NCBI RefSeq assembly: GCF_020283565.1
Contig: NC_060064.1
Span: 8,918,266-8,982,265, forward strand
Direction: 5' to 3'
DNA from: Trifolium pratense
Lineage: Eukaryota; Streptophyta; Magnoliopsida; Fabales; Fabaceae
DNA length: 64,000 nucleotides
The translations under genes and the position numbers were made by a program. Below the pieces are notes generated by a model. That model was not told where the DNA came from. It did not search any database and was given only the letters and a program-made list of their open reading frames with translations. Positions 58,970 to 64,000 of this stretch are shown here, piece after piece (the first letter of the stretch is position 1; each line of letters begins with the position of its first letter).

Positions 58970-59400
58970 CTCCTTCCATTTTTTATAAGTGTCCAGTAAG
59001 AATGATAACACAAAATTAAGAAAGCTGATTTTTGCACATTATCTTCCTATTATACCCTTATCTTAATTCACCAATAAATTAATTTTTTTTTGCACTCTTT
59101 CAAATAATTTATTGTTATACAAAAAAAAAATGAACCATTATTATTGGTAACAAATTCTGTTTAAATCTAAATATAATAAGAAATTAAGGAACAAACATTC
59201 CTATCGTAAAAAAAAAGAAACAAACTTTGTTTAAAAAAAGACTTTAGTTTTTCAAATATATAAAACAATTATTGAAAAAGATAAGAAAAATTAAAAAATG
59301 GTATAATTGACAAATCGTATCCTTAAAACACAAACTAGACAGTTAAATAGAAACACTAAATCTGATAAAACTGAACACTTATAAAAAAAAATGGAGGAAG
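58970..59400. mobile_element. Stowaway-like MITE
   Basis: Left CTCCTTCCATTTTTTATAAGTG and right CACTTATAAA...TGGAGGAAG are inverted, flanked by TA. Interior AT-rich, no coding. 431 bp. Confidence 0.8.
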
Positions 59401-59625
59401 TATTTTTTTACTATGATAACAAGATGTTAGAAATATACATCTCTTGAATTTTCATCCTCTTAAAGCTGATTTAATGCTTTTGAATGTCTCTAAATGATTA
59501 ATGAATATGATCTTTTCCCTCATTGACGTACAATGATTATATAAAAACAAAAAATAATAGATACTCCGACATTCAATTCTCATTTACAACATTGTAAACA
59601 CAAATAAAAAAATAGGCATACAATG

Positions 59626-61658
59626 TGTAACGACCCGATTTTTAGTAAATCGATATTTTATATATTTGCATATATTTTGGGTTAGTGTTAAATATCTATT
59701 TACGCGACCTATTATTATTTATCGCGAACATAAGTTTGTGAGCGAAACCTTTGTCGTGTTAGTGGGCCTTGGGCGTGTGATAGGGCTTAATGGGCTTAGG
59801 CTATTGGGCTTGAACCAAGAGAATTGGAGAGTAGTATAAGTAGCAAGTCAAAACCATGAATAGTCTCACAATTCACTTTTCATGAGAAGTTAGAAGTTAG
59901 CAAGAGAGAAAGCTAAGCTAGGGTTTTGGCTAGGAGAGCAAGGAGAAGAACTCGAGCAAGGAGAAGAGCTTAGAGGCAAGAATCATCCTTCAATCTAAGG
60001 TGAGAGTGGTTAAGCATAAGCTTGGGTGATCCAAGAGAGGGGAGGTGTCTAGCCTCCATTCCTGAACTCTCTCATCCAATTTCTTTGGGGTTTGGGTGAA
60101 GTTTATTTATCATAAACATGTCTTTTCATCTTAGTATGCTTAATGAACATCTAGGAGGGAATATGTATATGTTTGATGATGGTTTTGCATGTTTATGCAA
60201 CTTTGCTTATTTTGCAAGAAATTGACATGATTTTGTATGTGTGATGTGTTTTGGTGTTTTTGATTGTTGATACATGTATATATGTATGGTATATACATGA
60301 TTGATCACTTGTTATGCATTTATAACATGTTTAGATGAATTTTTGAGTTGATTTGAGGTTAAACCGCCTTAGATAACTCAAGAACAGATATTCTGTTCTG
60401 GTGTGGTTCGCTAAGCGACCAGGAGTTCGCTGTAGCGAACAGGTTCGCTGAAGCTCGCCAAAGCTCGCCATGAGCAGGTGACTTGCGGGTATGGTTCGCC
60501 ATGTCTCGCTAAGCCCTCGCTTAGCGAAGGCCTCAGTGACAGCAATTTTTGTTGATGTTTGTAAAGTGTGTGTATCCATGTATTTGGTTTCGTTTTGGTT
60601 TGGAATTATTATATGTTTAATAATTGTGTTGTGTGATGGCATTTATATAAAATGTCAAAGAAGTATATGTATTTTGTATATCGGGTTGTCCGATAAAGAA
60701 GAATATCAGTTTGTCTGATAAAGAAGTTTAATGGATTATGTTATCCATGTAGTGAGCAGTAGCTTCGTGCTAAGTGATTATCATATGTTTGGTAAATGCA
60801 TGGCATTCATAAATTCATGCATTATTTAGGGATATCAGACTTGTCTGATAAAGAAGGATATTGGACTTGTCCAATAAAGAAGAATATCAATGGTAAGTTC
60901 CTTGATAAAGAAGATGGTACCACATGCATTAGTCGTGTCTAGGTTGGCATGACATTGAATGTTTGGCATTAGTCGCATTTGAGTAAATGTGCAATTATGT
61001 GTTATGTGTTATATGAGTTCTTTGTGTTGTCCGAGATGACGTGAAACTATCTGGTTGTGTATTTGTGAGTATGTGTTATCTGGTTGTGTATTTGTGAGTA
61101 TGTGTTATTTGGTGTATTGCTTATGGAAGCATGTGTGTGAGTTAGTAATACGTGATAGGTTGAATATAGGTGCGTTTCTATATTCGTATGTATGTGATTA
61201 TGTTTACTAACTCTCTACCTATTTGTTATGTGCTGGACCTTTGGGGGTTCAGGTATTCAGGTCGAGGTTTCGATCGAGCTTTAGCTGTAGATCGTTTTGG
61301 TGTGGAGCACTTTTGGTGAGGAGCTAGTGTAGGCTACCTTTGTATAGTTTTGTTAAGTTAGTTTGGTTGAGATGTATATTAGTGCTCTGGTAATTTGTAA
61401 CATCGAGTCGGGGGATCGTTTGTATTCCGTCGTATATCGATGCGATCATATTAACTTATGTTTTATGTTAATGAATTATCTTTTGAACTATCATGTTCAT
61501 TGCTTTGAAAATCCTTTATGTTTAATGTTTTCCGCTGCGACGTTTCGTGTCATGTGCACGATCGTTTTTGAAAATGTTTTTCCGTAGCGCTCCGGCTACT
61601 TATCTTTAAAAAGTTTTTAAGATCACGTTTTTAAGGGTAGTTAGCTGAGGGTGTTACA
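59626..61658 (+). repeat. 5' LTR of gag-only element, 2033 bp
   Basis: From TGTAACGACCCGA to ...GAGGGTGTTACA. It holds palindromic TTCGCTxxAGCGAA words (60405-60530), repeats of TGTCTGATAAAGAAG (60690-60920) and a direct repeat of ATCTGGTTGTGTATTTGTGAG (61049, 61079). These give shadow ORFs that recur in the second LTR. Confidence 0.9.
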
Positions 61659-61663
61659 ATAGT

Positions 61664-61675
61664 TGGTATCAGAGC
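61664..61675 (+). other. Primer-binding site of gag-only element
   Basis: TGGTATCAGAGC, complementary to initiator tRNA-Met, five bases after the LTR end. Confidence 0.88.
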
Positions 61676-61781
61676 AGGTCGGTTCATGTGAGCCATTAGG
61701 ATTTTCTTTCTCTTGTATGAAGCATGTGTTGGGTACACTGTTAATACATTCTAACGTCGAGTTGTGATTCGTTCAGGAATC

Positions 61782-62702
61782 ATGGCTGCTGCTAGGACCA
61801 ACGCTCAGATTGCACAAGCTTTGACTGCTTTGACTACATTGGTGGTAAGGGATAATGACCCGGGAAGGGATAGTGAGAAAAGATTGGAAAGGTTTATGTC
61901 GCATAAACCAACTTTGTTTACCGGAGGCTATAACCCGGAGGGAGCTATCAAGTGGTTAGATGAGGTTGAGATCATCTTTGAAGCAATGGGTTGTTCTGAG
62001 GAGAACAAGACTACTTTGGGAACTTATGCCCTTAGAGAGGAGGCAATCGTTTGGTGGAGGAATGTGAGACTCAGGATAGGAGTGGACGGTGTTGCCATCG
62101 TTTGGGAAACTTTCAAAAGGGAATTTTTAAGGAAGTACTTTCCGGCTGATGTGAAGAATAAGAAAGTGATCGAGTTCATGGAGCTCAAGCAAGGAAATTT
62201 ATCGGTCGCCGAGTATACGGCTAAGTTTGAAGCTTTGTGTGTGTTTAGTCCACACTACAACACGGTGGAAGCCGAAGAGGATAAGTGTGTCAAGTTTGAG
62301 AGTGGACTTCGTCCGGATATCAAGCTTTTGATTGGATTTTCTGAAATCAGGGATTTTCCGACCCTTATGACCAAGGCAAGGATTTGTGATGAAGATAGCA
62401 AGGCCAAGACCAACTACTATAAGGCTCTGAATGATAGGAAAGGAAAAGGTTTGGATCGTGGTAAGCCGTATGAGAACAAGGGCAATGGAAATGGAAAGAA
62501 AAAGCAAGGAAGTGGAAGTTGTTACAAATGTGGAGAGCGGGGTCATATGTCATATGATTGCCCGAGGAGAAGCGACAAGTGTTTCAGTTGTGGACAGTTT
62601 GGGCACAAGGCCGATGCTTGTCGGGTGAAAGTGTTTTGTTTCAATTGTGGCGAGGAAGGTCACAAGAGTCCGGTATGCAAGAAACCGAAGATGCCGCGTT
62701 GA
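61782..62702 (+). CDS. Gag of TR-GAG element, intact, three zinc knuckles
   Basis: ATG 61782 (MAAARTNAQIAQAL), stop 62700-62702, 306 residues. The gag domain has KPTLFTGGYNPEGAIKWL, VWETFKREFLRKYFP and FMELKQGNLSVAEYTAKFE, all diagnostic of Tekay/Del-type chromovirus gag. A basic Gly/Lys/Asn-rich linker follows, then three CCHC knuckles starting at residues 247, 267 and 286 (CYKCGERGHMSYDC, CFSCGQFGHKADAC, CFNCGEEGHKSPVC). No stop or frameshift. It ends right after the third knuckle where full elements run on into protease; only 66 bases remain before the second LTR. I chose 61782 because the in-frame codon upstream at 61764 is GTG. Confidence 0.93.
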   Translation: MAAARTNAQIAQALTALTTLVVRDNDPGRDSEKRLERFMSHKPTLFTGGYNPEGAIKWLDEVEIIFEAMGCSEENKTTLGTYALREEAIVWWRNVRLRIGVDGVAIVWETFKREFLRKYFPADVKNKKVIEFMELKQGNLSVAEYTAKFEALCVFSPHYNTVEAEEDKCVKFESGLRPDIKLLIGFSEIRDFPTLMTKARICDEDSKAKTNYYKALNDRKGKGLDRGKPYENKGNGNGKKKQGSGSCYKCGERGHMSYDCPRRSDKCFSCGQFGHKADACRVKVFCFNCGEEGHKSPVCKKPKMPR

Positions 62703-62754
62703 GGGTTCGTTCTCTGTTTTATCTCTTAGGTAATTTCGAGGGCGAAATTCTTTT

Positions 62755-62762
62755 AAGGGGGG
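62755..62762 (+). other. Polypurine tract of gag-only element
   Basis: AAGGGGGG six bases before the second LTR, as in chromoviruses. Confidence 0.8.
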
Positions 62763-62768
62763 TAGAGT

Positions 62769-64000
62769 TGTAACGACCCGATTTTTAGTAAATCGATATT
62801 TTATATATTTGCATATATTTTGGGTTAGTGTTAAATATCTATTTACGCGACCTATTATTATTTATCGCGAACATAAGTTTGTGAGCGAAACCTTTGTCGT
62901 GTTAGTGGGCCTTGGGCGTGTGATAGGGCTTAATGGGCTTAGGCTATTGGGCTTGAACCAAGAGAATTGGAGAGTAGTATAAGTAGCAAGTCAAAACCAT
63001 GAATAGTCTCACAATTCACTTTTCATGAGAAGTTAGAAGTTAGCAAGAGAGAAAGCTAAGCTAGGGTTTTGGCTAGGAGAGCAAGGAGAAGAACTCGAGC
63101 AAGGAGAAGAGCTTAGAGGCAAGAATCATCCTTCAATCTAAGGTGAGAGTGGTTAAGCATAAGCTTGGGTGATCCAAGAGAGGGGAGGTGTCTAGCCTCC
63201 ATTCCTGAACTCTCTCATCCAATTTCTTTGGGGTTTGGGTGAAGTTTATTTATCATAAACATGTCTTTTCATCTTAGTATGCTTAATGAACATCTAGGAG
63301 GGAATATGTATATGTTTGATGATGGTTTTGCATGTTTATGCAACTTTGCTTATTTTGCAAGAAATTGACATGATTTTGTATGTGTGATGTGTTTTGGTGT
63401 TTTTGATTGTTGATACATGTATATATGTATGGTATATACATGATTGATCACTTGTTATGCATTTATAACATGTTTAGATGAATTTTTGAGTTGATTTGAG
63501 GTTAAACCGCCTTAGATAACTCAAGAACAGATATTCTGTTCTGGTGTGGTTCGCTAAGCGACCAGGAGTTCGCTGTAGCGAACAGGTTCGCTGAAGCTCG
63601 CCAAAGCTCGCCATGAGCAGGTGACTTGCGGGTATGGTTCGCCATGTCTCGCTAAGCCCTCGCTTAGCGAAGGCCTCAGTGACAGCAATTTTTGCTGATG
63701 TTTGTAAAGTGTGTGTATCCATGTATTTGGTTTCGTTTTGGTTTGGAATTATTATATGTTTAATAATTGTGTTGTGTGATGGCATTTATATAAAATGTCA
63801 AAGAAGTATATGTATTTTGTATATCGGGTTGTCCGATAAAGAAGAATATCAGTTTGTCTGATAAAGAAGTTTAATGGATTATGTTATCCATGTAGTGAGC
63901 AGTAGCTTCGTGCTAAGTGATTATCATATGTTTGGTAAATGCATGGCATTCATAAATTCATGCATTATTTAGGGATATCAGACTTGTCTGATAAAGAAGG
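62769..64000 (+). repeat. 3' LTR of gag-only element, partial
   Basis: Same as 59626-60857 at a constant offset of 3143; the remaining 800 bases lie beyond the window. Confidence 0.92.

Larger units (their letters stand above)
59626..64000 (+). mobile_element. Gag-only Ty3/Gypsy element (TR-GAG type), right edge cut
   Basis: 5' LTR (59626-61658), primer site TGGTATCAGAGC at 61664, an intact gag, a polypurine tract AAGGGGGG at 62755 and the start of a second LTR at 62769. The interior is only 1.11 kb: there is no protease, RT or integrase. Over the 1232 bases shared in the window the LTRs differ at one site that I found (60552 T, 63695 C) with no indel. Such elements must borrow pol from an autonomous partner, probably a Tekay-like chromovirus. 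Confidence 0.93.

Noticed and set aside
60331..60718. ORFs of 75-103 residues, found again at 63474-63861
   Set aside because: They are shadows within the LTR, present twice because the LTR is; no domain or codon bias.

Overview
The window is nuclear DNA of a flowering plant, most likely a legume. The evidence is AT-rich intergenic sequence, GT-AG introns, and dense nested transposons of plant-only lineages (Sirevirus Copia, Tat and chromovirus Gypsy, CACTA, Mutator, hAT, Stowaway, Helitron). The legume call rests on the general look of the repeats and is an inference. Only one ordinary host gene is present: a 14-exon phytyl-ester-synthase-like acyltransferase (36161-50253). Nearly everything else is mobile DNA or its wreckage.

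Layout. 1-900: 5' end of a short-LTR Copia element (minus strand) in which gag is fused in frame to integrase by an internal deletion. 901-2530: Sirevirus remnant with gag, a scrap of protease, several polypurine tracts and the start of an LTR. 2908-4077: a 1.17-kb Copia LTR (minus). 4078-4194, 20405-20446 and 20757-20916: two arms of one inverted-repeat element, split by a 16.2-kb Tat-lineage Gypsy element (4195-20404, TSD CAAAG). That Gypsy element carries gag and pol (broken by stops, a frameshift and a 141-bp duplication) and two genes in antisense, each with its own TATA box. It is itself interrupted by a hAT MITE next to the primer-binding site and by a 4-kb CACTA element.

20.9-30.6 kb: a stack of MITEs, a solo LTR, a Pack-MULE with a receptor-kinase fragment, a Stowaway with a Mutator MITE inside it, and the decayed helicase end of a Helitron. 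30.6-34.6 kb: two adjacent related foldback elements packed with short hairpins; one carries a piece of a MEI2-like gene. 36.1-50.3 kb: the host gene, whose 7.4-kb first intron holds two hAT elements, further MITEs and two AT microsatellites. 50.63-51.20 kb: a tiny LTR element (143-bp LTRs, 71-bp interior) as a three-LTR tandem.

52.2-58.4 kb: a complete Mutator-like element with a 9-bp TSD. One strand encodes a FAR1/MULE transposase spliced to an OTU cysteine-protease domain; the opposite strand encodes a plant-mobile-domain (MAIN-like) protein. Its termini are arrays of palindromic CCGGT sites. This is the most interesting system in the window: the transposase has two frameshifts while the antisense gene is open throughout. 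59.6-64.0 kb: a very young gag-only Gypsy element (TR-GAG type) with near-identical LTRs and an intact gag, cut by the window edge.
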